Assembly (NCBI RefSeq): GCF_026619435.1
Contig: NZ_JAOVZQ010000001.1
Span: forward strand, 4,595,501 to 4,659,500
Origin: Hoeflea ulvae
GTDB lineage: Bacteria > Pseudomonadota > Alphaproteobacteria > Rhizobiales > Rhizobiaceae
Direction: 5' to 3'
Length of the DNA stretch: 64,000 nucleotides
A program made the translations under genes and the position numbers. Shown one piece after another: positions 1-7,862 of this stretch. The first letter of the stretch is position 1. Every line of letters starts with the position of its first letter. The notes below the pieces were generated by a model, which saw nothing but the letters and a program-made list of their open reading frames with translations, was not told the origin of the DNA and did not search any database.

Positions 1-518
1 AACTGGAAGCCGAGCCGGATCGCGGTGATCTTGGAGGGCGCATTCTCGTTGTGGCACTTCCACTCATAGCGGCGGTAATCTAGATCCTCGAACACATGCC
101 GCGCCATCAGGTAATGCGCTTCCGTCGACATCGGCGTGCGCGCCATCGCTGCGCCATGGGCAACCGCGCCGACCTCGACCACGCCATTGGCCGGATCGGG
201 CCGCATCAGCGACGCCATGCCGACGACCTCGCCTGTCCGGCGGCTGCGGAAAATGCAGACCACCACCCCCGTCCTGACGGTGCCCGCCAGGAAGTCTGAC
301 AATTGGCTCGGCCGTTCGAATGGTCCATTGGGAAAATATCGGATCAGATCATTGACGCCGATGCCACCCAGCGCGTCCCAGAGCGCAGTTTCGTGCACCT
401 CGCGATCAAAGGGTTCGATCATCACATGGCGTCCCGTCACCGAGAAACCTTCGGGAGCCGGGCGCGGTTTCCAGTTGCTCAAGTCGTGCATCGGGGTCGC
501 CTGAATTGAATTTCGCAT
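1..518 (-). CDS. GNAT-family N-acetyltransferase, partial (C-terminus beyond window)
   Basis: The minus frame is open from position 518 to the window edge and reads as a RimJ/RimL-like acetyltransferase. A mid-protein stretch resembling the acetyl-CoA binding region (GEVVGMASLMRPDP) is followed by the family signature YEWKCHNENAPS and then AIRLGFQ. Members transfer acetyl groups to protein N-termini or small molecules; the substrate here cannot be told. ATG codons at 518 and 491 are both possible starts. The gene is divergent from the aminotransferase beginning at 530, so the two starts lie only 11 bases apart and must share a promoter region within each other's coding sequence. The C-terminus lies outside the window. 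Confidence 0.8.
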   Translation of the reverse strand, partial: MRNSIQATPMHDLSNWKPRPAPEGFSVTGRHVMIEPFDREVHETALWDALGGIGVNDLIRYFPNGPFERPSQLSDFLAGTVRTGVVVCIFRSRRTGEVVGMASLMRPDPANGVVEVGAVAHGAAMARTPMSTEAHYLMARHVFEDLDYRRYEWKCHNENAPSKITAIRLGFQ

Positions 519-529
519 CGGGATAGGAC

Positions 530-1753
530 ATGACTCTTGTTCGCAACACAACCATCCGGACAGGAAAAAACGTGATGATAAAGCCAGTCGCCGCTTTCGA
601 CCGCATCGGCGAGGAAAATGCCTTCGCCGTGCTGGCCCGCGCCACCGACCTCGCCAATCAGGGCCGGGACATTCTCAACCTCGGCATCGGCCAGCCGGAC
701 TTCAAGACCCCGGCCCATATCGTCGAGGCCGCCGTCAAGGCATTGCGCGATGGTCATCATGGCTACACACCCGCCAATGGTTTGCTGAAGACCCGCGAGG
801 CCGTGTGCCGCCGGACGCTGGCGATGACCGGTGTCGAGATCTCGCCGGAATCGGTGATGATCATGCCCGGCGGCAAGCCGACCATGTATGCGGCCATCCG
901 CATGCTGGGTGAGCCCGGCGTCGACATTCTCTATCCCGACCCCGGCTTCCCGATCTACCGCTCGATGATCGAGCATGTCGGCGCGCGGCCGGTTCCGGTG
1001 CCGATGCGCGAAGAGAACGGCTTTGCCTTTTCGGCCGAGGAAACGCTGGCTCTGATCACGCCGCAGACCCGGCTGCTGATCCTCAATTCCCCGGCCAACC
1101 CCACCGGCGGCGTCACTCCGAAGACCGAGATCGACAAGCTTGTTGCCGGCCTGGCTGCGCATCCGCAGGTGGTCATCATGTCCGACGAAATCTATGATGT
1201 GATGACCTATGACGGCGAACGCCACACCTCTCTGCTGAGCTATCCCGAAATCCGCGATCGGCTGATCGTGCTCAATGGCTGGTCCAAGACCTGGGCGATG
1301 ACCGGCTGGCGCATGGGCTGGTCGATCTGGCCCGACAGCCTGATCGGTTATGTCCGCAAGCTCGCGGTCAACTGCTGGTCCTGCGTCAATGCGCCTTCGC
1401 AATTTGCCGGCATCGCCGCCATCGACGGGCCTCAGGATGCAGTGGCCGAAATGCTCACGGCTTTCGACCGCCGTCGCCGGCTGGTCACGGATCTGCTCAA
1501 TGCGCTGCCGGGTGTGTCCTGCGTCCTGCCCAAGGGCGCCTTTTATGCCTTCCCCAACATCTCGGCCACCGGCTGGAAGGCCAAGCCGCTTGCCAGCGCG
1601 CTTCTCGAAGAAGCCGGCGTCGCCCTGATCGGCGGTCCGGACTTCGGAATTCTCGGTGAAGGCTATATTCGCGTCTCCTGCGCCAACTCCGATGACAACA
1701 TCCAAGCTGCGATTTCACGCGTCGGACATTTTCTGGAAGGCAGCAAGACCTGA
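530..1753 (+). CDS. PLP-dependent class I/II aminotransferase
   Basis: A fold-type I aminotransferase of the aspartate/aromatic aminotransferase group, 407 residues from this ATG. Visible hallmarks are GIGQPDF near residue 52, the substrate-binding NSPANPTGG near 187, SDEIYD near 218, and SKTWAMTGWR, in which Lys253 should form the Schiff base with PLP and Arg261 contacts the phosphate. The amino-acid substrate cannot be assigned. A second ATG at 575 (MIKPVAAFDRIGEEN) is preceded by AGGA and fits the usual N-terminus of the family better, so the true start may be 575. A hairpin terminator follows 20 bases after the stop. Confidence 0.92.
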   Translation: MTLVRNTTIRTGKNVMIKPVAAFDRIGEENAFAVLARATDLANQGRDILNLGIGQPDFKTPAHIVEAAVKALRDGHHGYTPANGLLKTREAVCRRTLAMTGVEISPESVMIMPGGKPTMYAAIRMLGEPGVDILYPDPGFPIYRSMIEHVGARPVPVPMREENGFAFSAEETLALITPQTRLLILNSPANPTGGVTPKTEIDKLVAGLAAHPQVVIMSDEIYDVMTYDGERHTSLLSYPEIRDRLIVLNGWSKTWAMTGWRMGWSIWPDSLIGYVRKLAVNCWSCVNAPSQFAGIAAIDGPQDAVAEMLTAFDRRRRLVTDLLNALPGVSCVLPKGAFYAFPNISATGWKAKPLASALLEEAGVALIGGPDFGILGEGYIRVSCANSDDNIQAAISRVGHFLEGSKT

Positions 1754-1774
1754 GCCTCTCCCGAAACAGATAAA

Positions 1775-1792
1775 GGGCGGCTTTCGCCGCCC
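1775..1792 (+). terminator. Hairpin terminator after the aminotransferase
   Basis: A perfect 7-bp stem (GGGCGGC / GCCGCCC) with a four-base TTTC loop lies 20 bases after the aminotransferase stop. No long T-tract follows, so efficiency is uncertain. Confidence 0.6.
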
Positions 1793-1966
1793 TCATCCGT
1801 CATGCCGTTCTTGGGAGGAGGTAAGAGGCATGCCTGATCATCAGGCTGCGCCCAAAATCTTAACAAGACCTTAACACGAAATGACCGGTTCTCGCCCCTT
1901 ATTCTCGGTTTTGGACAGCACGAGACGACCTTCCAAAATCCGCGTTTATCGGCACGGTCGGCGTGG

Positions 1967-2170
1967 TCAGAGCCCGGGCGAAAGCAGTTTGGCGCCGGCA
2001 AGGCCAAAGGCCATTGCGAACACCGCCTCGAACCAGCGCCTGAGCCGGACATAGATCGCCACAATCCGCGGATTTGAGAAAAGCAGTCCATACCCGACGA
2101 ACACCGGCAGGCTCAGCAGGCCGACCGCGACCACCGCGGCGGCAATCTCCTCAGCTGCGCCACAACGGCC
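1967..2170 (-). pseudogene. LysE/RhtB-type exporter, C-terminal remnant
   Basis: The minus frame ending at the stop 1967-1969 encodes about 65 residues matching the end of LysE/RhtB amino-acid exporters: a hydrophobic segment (GLLSLPVFVGYGLLF), a short positively charged link (YVRLRRW) and a final membrane helix (FEAVFAMAFGLAGAKLL). The family is normally about 200 residues, and an in-frame stop at 2171-2173 cuts off everything upstream. There is no ATG in the fragment. No other part of the gene is visible nearby, so this looks like the decayed tail of a deleted exporter. The flanking stretches 1794-1966 and 2174-2324 show no genes. Confidence 0.55.
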
Positions 2171-2327
2171 TCAGACAAGACTTCTGCTGAATCCATCCAT
2201 CACCGGATGATCAAGGAGAGCGTCCTCGCCCGGCCCGAGACGTTGTTTCATCCGCCCGCACAGGTTAGGGAAGGACGCCGGCTGTTCCCGGCAATTTTGA
2301 AACCGAGACAGGGCCCCATGGGCCTTG

Positions 2328-3368
2328 ATGTCCATCATGGTCAATCTTCCCTTAGCCTGGCTGGTCAGCGTCCTGGCGACAATTGCCGCCGTTGCCTTGC
2401 TGACAAACGGCAGAATGCCCCTGGTTGTTCGCATGTTCTTCGGCGTGTTTCTGATGGCGCTTGCCGCCATCGGCCTGCTCGTCGGCTTGCGGCTGTCCTT
2501 CGCGATGACCTGGCTCAGCCTTGTCCAGCCATTGATTGCACTGCTGCTCGGCCCCTCCGCCTATCTCGGGTTTTTCGCACTCACGCAGGAACATGGTGAA
2601 GCGCTGAAAAGGCCGCTGGCGATCAATGCCGCGATCGTGGTCACTGCCCAGCTTGCGATGCTGGCATCGTTTCCGGTCTCTGCCGACATTTTCGTTCTCG
2701 CCTTCAACACCGTCTATCTGGTCCGGATCGCCGTCTTCCTGGGACGGGATCCGGACGACTTCGTCCATGTCTCGCCCCAGGCGATGCCCGTCATGCGCTC
2801 GGCGCTTTACGCAACCATTGCGCTGCTCGGCCTGATGGTCGTGGCGGATTTTTCGATCGGGGCAGCGATCCTCATGGCTGGCGACGGCCAGGCGATGCAA
2901 TTGCTGTCGGGCGCGGCCGGAATCATGGCCGCATTCTGCTTCGCCGTTGCGCTGATTGTGGCGCCGCAGGTACTGCGCATGCCGATGGCCGGAGCACCCC
3001 GCCAACACGCGCAACCGGCGCCGTCCGAAGACGACCGCCGGCTGCTGGCCGCTCTGGACGCGATGATGGAGCAGACCAGACTGTTCTCCGACAACACCCT
3101 GACCCTGGTCCGCATCGCGCGGCGCATGGGGGTTCCGGCCCGCCAGATTTCCAATGCCGTCAACCGCTGCACCGATGACAATTTTTCGCGCTACATGAAC
3201 GGATATAGGATCCGGCACGCGCAGAAGCTGCTGCGCGAAACCGATCTTCCCGTCACCGAAATCATGCTGGAGGCGGGCTTTGTCAGCAAGTCCAGCTTCA
3301 ACGGCGAATTCCGCCGCGTCACCGGCGTGACTCCGTCGCAATACCGGGCCGGCAAGCCGTCTGCCTAA
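2328..3368 (+). CDS. Membrane-anchored AraC-family transcriptional regulator
   Basis: The C-terminal third is an AraC/XylS DNA-binding domain with two helix-turn-helix units: LVRIARRMGVPARQISNAVN, and the recognition-helix region LEAGFVSKSSFNGEFRR ahead of VTGVTPSQYR. The first roughly 220 residues are strongly hydrophobic with about six to seven predicted membrane helices, in place of the usual cupin effector domain. This resembles the membrane AraC regulators that sense signals at the inner membrane. The start is uncertain: TTG at 2325 directly precedes ATG at 2328, and another ATG lies at 2337; no strong ribosome site is seen. The 3' end overlaps the convergent gene by four bases. The target is unknown. 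Confidence 0.85.
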   Translation: MSIMVNLPLAWLVSVLATIAAVALLTNGRMPLVVRMFFGVFLMALAAIGLLVGLRLSFAMTWLSLVQPLIALLLGPSAYLGFFALTQEHGEALKRPLAINAAIVVTAQLAMLASFPVSADIFVLAFNTVYLVRIAVFLGRDPDDFVHVSPQAMPVMRSALYATIALLGLMVVADFSIGAAILMAGDGQAMQLLSGAAGIMAAFCFAVALIVAPQVLRMPMAGAPRQHAQPAPSEDDRRLLAALDAMMEQTRLFSDNTLTLVRIARRMGVPARQISNAVNRCTDDNFSRYMNGYRIRHAQKLLRETDLPVTEIMLEAGFVSKSSFNGEFRRVTGVTPSQYRAGKPSA

Positions 3369-3922
3369 TCGGCGATGCAGACAACCTGATCGGCATCCGG
3401 GCCAAACATATCCTCAAGCAGCGACTTGCCCGGATTGAGCACAAAGCCGTGCCCGACAGACAGACCTTCCTGAATGGCGATCTGGTCATCCGAAGATCTG
3501 CCGACACGGTACTGGTCGCTGACGATGTCGTCCCCGGAAATCAGGGCCTGGACAAGCCCTGCATCATTGAGCGTCAGGCGTATGGTCTCGGCCCGGGTGG
3601 TGCCTATGCTGTCTCCGCCGAAATCTCCGGCAACAAATCTTAACGGCACCCGCAGGCAATTTTTACCGCCGGTCTCGCGAAGCAGCGCGAAGCCGCTGCC
3701 GGCAATGCCGCGCAAGTGCAGCAGAGAGGCTTCGCGGGCGTCTTCGACGATGACCACCCCGAAGGCGCCTCCGGGGATTGCCTCGCCTTGCAGGGTCCGG
3801 ACCGTGGCGGCTGCGGTTTGACCGGCTTCGCTTTCGGACTTGGCAATGAGCGATGTGCCGAAAATCGCGACGGCGGCGAGGATTGCATAGGTATAGATGA
3901 CGTGTTTCTTGTTCATCGGCAT
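3365..3922 (-). CDS. Hypothetical membrane-anchored exported protein
   Basis: A 185-residue protein with one N-terminal hydrophobic segment (residues about 8-26) that could be an uncleaved anchor or signal peptide, followed by a soluble, acidic domain rich in Gly, Asp and Val. I do not recognise a family. Two cysteines are visible, in NCLRVPL and in VVCIAD at the very C-terminus. AAGGAG lies seven bases before the ATG, so the start is well supported. It converges on the AraC-type gene, overlapping it by four bases at the 3' ends, and stands alone on its strand. No function is proposed. Confidence 0.65.
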   Translation of the reverse strand: MPMNKKHVIYTYAILAAVAIFGTSLIAKSESEAGQTAAATVRTLQGEAIPGGAFGVVIVEDAREASLLHLRGIAGSGFALLRETGGKNCLRVPLRFVAGDFGGDSIGTTRAETIRLTLNDAGLVQALISGDDIVSDQYRVGRSSDDQIAIQEGLSVGHGFVLNPGKSLLEDMFGPDADQVVCIAD

Positions 3923-4097
3923 GGCGGGCTCCTTCGGGATGCGCTTGATTGAACTGCAGCGATACCGCCGCAGGTGAGTGCATCTGGCAGGATGTTTCCC
4001 GCCGCCGCGCCCGGAAGCGCGATCAAGGACGTCCGGAATCGCGATCTGGAACCCTGGTCCCGGTCAACCGACAAGATTCAGACGTTTGAAACCGGAC

Positions 4098-4122
4098 AAA
4101 AAAAGGGGCGCTTGCGCGCCCC
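4098..4122 (-). terminator. Rho-independent terminator of the TRAP operon
   Basis: Read on the minus strand, a perfect 7-bp GGGGCGC / GCGCCCC stem with a four-base loop is followed by seven T residues. It lies about 40 bases past the large-permease stop codon and is the clearest intrinsic terminator in the window. Confidence 0.85.
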
Positions 4123-4163
4123 CAATTTGAATTTGGGTTTTGTTGCTCTGAGGTTCCCAATAC

Positions 4164-5781
4164 CTATCTGGTGACGATCTCCGGTCCCATCAGACTATAG
4201 GGCAGCCAGGTCGACAGCACCGGCACATAGGTGACGATGATCAGGAACAGGAACAGCACGGCGACGAACGGCATCGCCGCGCGCACCACCTGCACCAGGC
4301 TCATGCCGGTGATGCCCGAGGTGACGAAGAGGTTGAGCCCGATCGGCGGGGTGATCATGCCGATTTCCATGTTGACCACCATGATGATGCCCAGATGCAC
4401 CGGATCGACGCCGAGTTCCATGGCGATCGGAAACACAACCGGCGCCACGATCAGCAGCAGCCCCGAGGGCTCCATGAACTGGCCGCCGATCAGGAGCAGG
4501 ATGTTGACCGCGATCAGGAAAGTGAACCAGGTGAAGCCGTAGCCCAGCATCAGTTCGGTGATGGCATCCGGGATCTCGTTCCGATGTCAGCACATGCGCA
4601 AACAGCAGCGCATTGACGATGATGAACATCAGCATGATGGTGGTCTTCGACGCATCCACCATCACCTTGCGGGTGTCTTCGTTGAAGAACGCCCGGCCGG
4701 CATTGCGGCCCATCAGCTTGAGGTTCCGTCCCCATACCGGCAATCCCGCAAGCAGCGCCGACGGCACGCCCGTAAGACCCTTGTCGCCACGCCAGGTGGT
4801 ATAGGCCACCAGGATGATGAATGAGATCAGCAGACCTAGATTGGACCGGCCGGCGAATGTGATGGTTTCGGAATCATTGGTGGCAAAGAACGACAGGATC
4901 ATCCAGACGAAGTAGAACGCCAAGGCATAAACGACACCGGAAAAGCCGGCGCGGGCAGGCTTTGAATCAGTCTCGCTGACCCAGGGCGTGCCGGCCATCG
5001 GTCCCATGTCGCGGTAGATGAAGATGGCGATGAAGAACGAATAGACTGCCGCCACGGCCGCGGCTTCGGTGGGAGTGAACACCCCGCCATAAATGCCGCC
5101 GATGATGATGATGATCAGGAACAGGCCCCAGCCGGCCTCCTTGCCGCCGGCGACAATCTCGCCAAATCCGCGCCAGGGTTCAGCCGGCAGTCCCTTGATC
5201 CGCGCCACGATATAGATCGCGATCATCAGCATCGCGCCCGCGACGATGCCCGGGATCACACCAGCCAGGAACATGCGGCCAACCGACACATCGGTTGCCG
5301 CCGCATAGACCACCATGACGATCGAGGGCGGAATGAGAATGCCGAGCGTTCCGGCATTGGCGATAATGCCGGCCGCGAATTCCTTGGAATAGCCGACCTG
5401 CCGCATCCCGGCGATGGCGATGGTGCCGATGGCGACCACGGTAGCAGGCGAAGATCCCGACAGCGCTGCAAACAGCATGCAGGCGAGCACGCTCGCCATT
5501 GCAAGGCCGCCACGGAAATGCCCCACAGTTGCAATCGCAAAGCGGATGATGCGCTTGGCCACGCCGCCGGTCGACATGAAGGCCGAGGCCAGCACGAAGA
5601 ACGGAATGGCAAGAAGCGTGTAGTTCTGCGACGCCGTGAACAGCTGGATCGCAACCGACGACATCGAATCGGTGGAGAAAAAGGCGATCAGGATGATCGA
5701 CGACAGTCCTAGCGACACCGCCACCGGCACACCGACAAACAGCAGCCCGAGAACGAGCACAAACAGGATGGTGGTTTCCAT
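4164..5781 (-). pseudogene. dctM: TRAP transporter large permease (DctM type), frameshifted
   Basis: This is the 12-helix channel subunit of a TRAP transporter, which imports organic acids using an ion gradient. The reading frame is normal from 5781 to about 4580, ending in NALLFAHVLTSE, and then turns to nonsense. The family C-terminus (IPDAITELMLGYG to PEIVTR) continues in another frame down to the stop at 4164. The total of 1618 bases is one more than a multiple of three, and the extra base fits position 4577: removing it restores the common LTSEQIPDAI reading and gives about 538 residues. An insert of about 110 residues in the middle of the protein is typical of the longer DctM subgroup. 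Real mutation and sequencing error cannot be told apart here. Confidence 0.85.
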
Positions 5782-5787
5782 GACGGA

Positions 5788-6468
5788 TCAGTCCTTCAGC
5801 ACGTTGCGGTTTTCGGCAACGAGGTCTTCCGCCTCATGTCCGGCAATGATCAATTCGCGGTCGCCGCGCCAGATGGCCACCATGGCCTGCAGCGCGCGAA
5901 AACCGAACAGGCCCAGTCCGACGGGGAGAATGAGATAGGCAATCCAGCGCTGCACGCGCTCCCTCAGGCCGAAGCTCTCCTGCATCCATTCCGGATAGCG
6001 CAGGTCATCGAGCCCGATGCCGATCTGGTACATTTTCGACCAGTACACCATCGCCCCGCCACTCGTGTCGGCGCCAAGGACGCCCAGCCACGAGGATTCG
6101 ATCAGGATGGCCGCATAGAGAAAGGCGCAGACCGCGCCGAATATCGCAAAGAAACGGAACACCGGCTTGGGAAACAGCCGCAGCAGTGCATCGACACCCA
6201 GATGCATGCCCTGTTTGAGGCCATAGCTCATGCCGAACAGGATCATCCAGGCAAACAGGATGCGGGTAAGCTCGAGCGCACCGGTCCAGCCGCTGTTGAA
6301 GCCGTAGCGGGCGACAACCTGGGTGAAGGAAACAAACGTGATCAGCGCCAGAATGATCGCGAGCACGTTTTCCTCGAACCGCGTGACCGAGTCCGGATTG
6401 CGGCGTTCGGCGAGATAGAACGCCAGGATCACCGCGCACATGATGAGATAAGGCAAGAATGTAATCAT
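5788..6468 (-). CDS. dctQ: TRAP transporter small permease (DctQ type)
   Basis: A 226-residue membrane protein with four main predicted helices and the DctQ features FTQVVARYGFNSG and ELTRILFAWMILFG, followed by GMHLGVDALL. It forms the membrane complex with the large permease. It lies six bases upstream of the large-permease start and 89 bases after the binding-protein gene, in the classical P-Q-M order. At 226 residues it is longer than typical small permeases (about 160-200), because of an extra stretch between the third and fourth helices (residues about 125-170). Confidence 0.9.
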   Translation of the reverse strand: MITFLPYLIMCAVILAFYLAERRNPDSVTRFEENVLAIILALITFVSFTQVVARYGFNSGWTGALELTRILFAWMILFGMSYGLKQGMHLGVDALLRLFPKPVFRFFAIFGAVCAFLYAAILIESSWLGVLGADTSGGAMVYWSKMYQIGIGLDDLRYPEWMQESFGLRERVQRWIAYLILPVGLGLFGFRALQAMVAIWRGDRELIIAGHEAEDLVAENRNVLKD

Positions 6469-6509
6469 GGCGTCCCCCCGACTGCCTGCCCGCTGGCATG
6501 TGCGTCACT

Positions 6510-6536
6510 GGATCCGGGGGAACGTCCCCCGGATCC
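6510..6536 (-). promoter_or_regulatory. GC-rich hairpin between dctP and dctQ
   Basis: A perfect 11-bp inverted repeat (GGATCCGGGGG / CCCCCGGATCC) with a five-base loop sits in the gap after the binding-protein gene. On the minus strand no T-tract follows, so it is better read as an mRNA-stabilising or attenuating element that raises binding-protein yield over permease yield than as a full terminator. Confidence 0.7.
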
Positions 6537-6557
6537 GCTTTTTCAATCAGAACCGGC

Positions 6558-7562
6558 TTAGCTGGCGTCGTTGGAAGACACCGCAGCTTCGATCAGATCG
6601 GTGCCGATATCGCCTTCGAACTTGGTCCAGACCGGCTTCATCGCATCGACCCAGGCCTTGCGCTGCTCGGCATTGAGTTCGCGGATCGTGCCGCCGGCAT
6701 CAAGAATGTTCTGACGGTTCGCTGCTTCCGTCGCGGCGACCGCGGCATTGGCTTCGATCGTCACTTCATCGGCGATCTTGACGAACTGGTCACGGAAATC
6801 GGCATCGAGGCTGTTGAGCCATTCCGTCGATGTCACCAAGAGATAGGCCAGGAGCTGGTGGTTGGTTTCGGTCACGCCGTCCTGCACTTCGAAGAACTTC
6901 TGGGTGTAGATGTTCGACCAGGAGTTCTCCTGACCGTCGACAACACCGGTCTGAAGCGCGCCATAGACTTCCTTGAAGGCTAGCTTCTGGGCCGAACCGC
7001 CCATGGCTTCGATCATCGCCACGGCGACGTCGGATGTCTGGACCCGGAATTTCAGGCCATTGGCATCCGATGGTGTGAGCAGCGGCTTGTTGGCCGAGAA
7101 CTGCTTGAGGCCCGAGGACCAGTAGCCAAGGCCGGTGTAGCCGACATCTTCCATCACCGTCAGCAGGCCCTTGCCCGAATCCGACTGCACGAATGTGTCA
7201 ACGGCCTTGAGGCTCGAGAACAGGAACGGCAGGTCGAACAGGCGATATTTCAGCGTGTAGGCTTCGAATTTGGAAAGCGAAGGCGCGGCAAGCTGGACGT
7301 CGCCCAGAAGCAGCGCTTCAAGCACCTTGTCGTCGTCAAACAGCGTCGAATTGGCGAACACTTCCATGCAGGCCTTGCCGTTCATTTCCGTGTTGACCCG
7401 TTCGGCCAGCAGGGTTGCCGCGTCGCCCTTCGGGTGACCGGTCGCAGCCACGACGTGACTGAACTTGATGACCATTTCGCCGTCATCGCAATTGGCAGAT
7501 GCTGCATTGGCGGTGAGCAGGAGTGCGGCGGCGGAAACGGCGCCGAGAAGAAGCTTTTTCAT
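6558..7562 (-). CDS. dctP: TRAP transporter solute-binding protein (DctP type)
   Basis: The periplasmic substrate-binding protein of the TRAP system, 334 residues. It begins with a clear signal peptide (MKKLLLGAVSAAALLLTANA). The start at 7562 is supported by GGAGG seven bases upstream; the frame stays open further 5' but without family similarity. DctP hallmarks include GLKFRVQTSDV, which contains the conserved arginine that binds a substrate carboxylate, and QENSWSNIYTQKFFEVQ. The substrate is probably a C4-dicarboxylate or related organic acid, given the DctB/DctD-like regulators next door. Transcription probably starts from the sigma-54 promoter at 7701-7716. Confidence 0.92.
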   Translation of the reverse strand: MKKLLLGAVSAAALLLTANAASANCDDGEMVIKFSHVVAATGHPKGDAATLLAERVNTEMNGKACMEVFANSTLFDDDKVLEALLLGDVQLAAPSLSKFEAYTLKYRLFDLPFLFSSLKAVDTFVQSDSGKGLLTVMEDVGYTGLGYWSSGLKQFSANKPLLTPSDANGLKFRVQTSDVAVAMIEAMGGSAQKLAFKEVYGALQTGVVDGQENSWSNIYTQKFFEVQDGVTETNHQLLAYLLVTSTEWLNSLDADFRDQFVKIADEVTIEANAAVAATEAANRQNILDAGGTIRELNAEQRKAWVDAMKPVWTKFEGDIGTDLIEAAVSSNDAS

Positions 7563-7700
7563 GAAATATCCTCCACTGGGGCAAAAGGCCCGGAACGTAT
7601 CAAGCGAAGCGAAGGTGGGAGAAAACCAGAATGGCCGGGTGCGAAACCCAGCGTCCTCCCGGCGATGTCCTCCCGTCCATCGCATTCAGCTTAACAGGTT

Positions 7701-7716
7701 AGCAATCCCTGTGCCA
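7701..7716 (-). promoter_or_regulatory. Sigma-54 (-24/-12) promoter of the TRAP operon
   Basis: The minus strand reads TGGCACAGGGATTGCT, a full match to the sigma-54 consensus TGGCAC-N5-TTGC. It points at dctP with an expected leader of about 125-130 bases. A sigma-54-dependent activator gene of the DctD type ends directly upstream. Confidence 0.85.
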
Positions 7717-7785
7717 CTTCGGATGGCACGGGCAGACGGGAGCAAAAGGGCTCAGAACCCACCTGTGCGGACATCACACGGCCTG

Positions 7786-7808
7786 GCGCCGGCGCGTCAA
7801 GCCGGCGC
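7786..7808 (-). terminator. Hairpin downstream of dctD
   Basis: An 8-bp perfect stem (GCGCCGGC / GCCGGCGC) with a seven-base loop lies 43 bases past the dctD stop, between the operator-like repeats and the sigma-54 promoter. No T-tract follows. It may end dctBD transcripts or simply be structural. Confidence 0.4.
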
Positions 7809-7830
7809 GATGGGTACAAAACAACCCATC
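7809..7830 (-). promoter_or_regulatory. Candidate DctD upstream activator site 1
   Basis: A 7-bp inverted repeat GATGGGT-N8-ACCCATC, centred about 130 bases upstream of the expected transcription start. Position and architecture fit an enhancer site for the DctD-like activator; the actual binder is inferred. Confidence 0.6.
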
Positions 7831-7840
7831 CAGCCGGACC

Positions 7841-7862
7841 GGTGGGTGGTCTATGACCCATC
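7841..7862 (-). promoter_or_regulatory. Candidate DctD upstream activator site 2
   Basis: A second copy of the same pattern, GGTGGGT-N8-ACCCATC (6 of 7 arm bases pair), whose centre is 32 bp from site 1, close to three helical turns. It overlaps the last codons of dctD. Two phased sites are typical of DctD/NtrC-type control. Confidence 0.55.

Noticed and set aside
479..1705. Long minus-strand open frame of 408 codons opposite the aminotransferase
   Set aside because: It mirrors the codons of the real gene, as is common at high GC, and has an Arg/Gly/His-rich composition with no domain.
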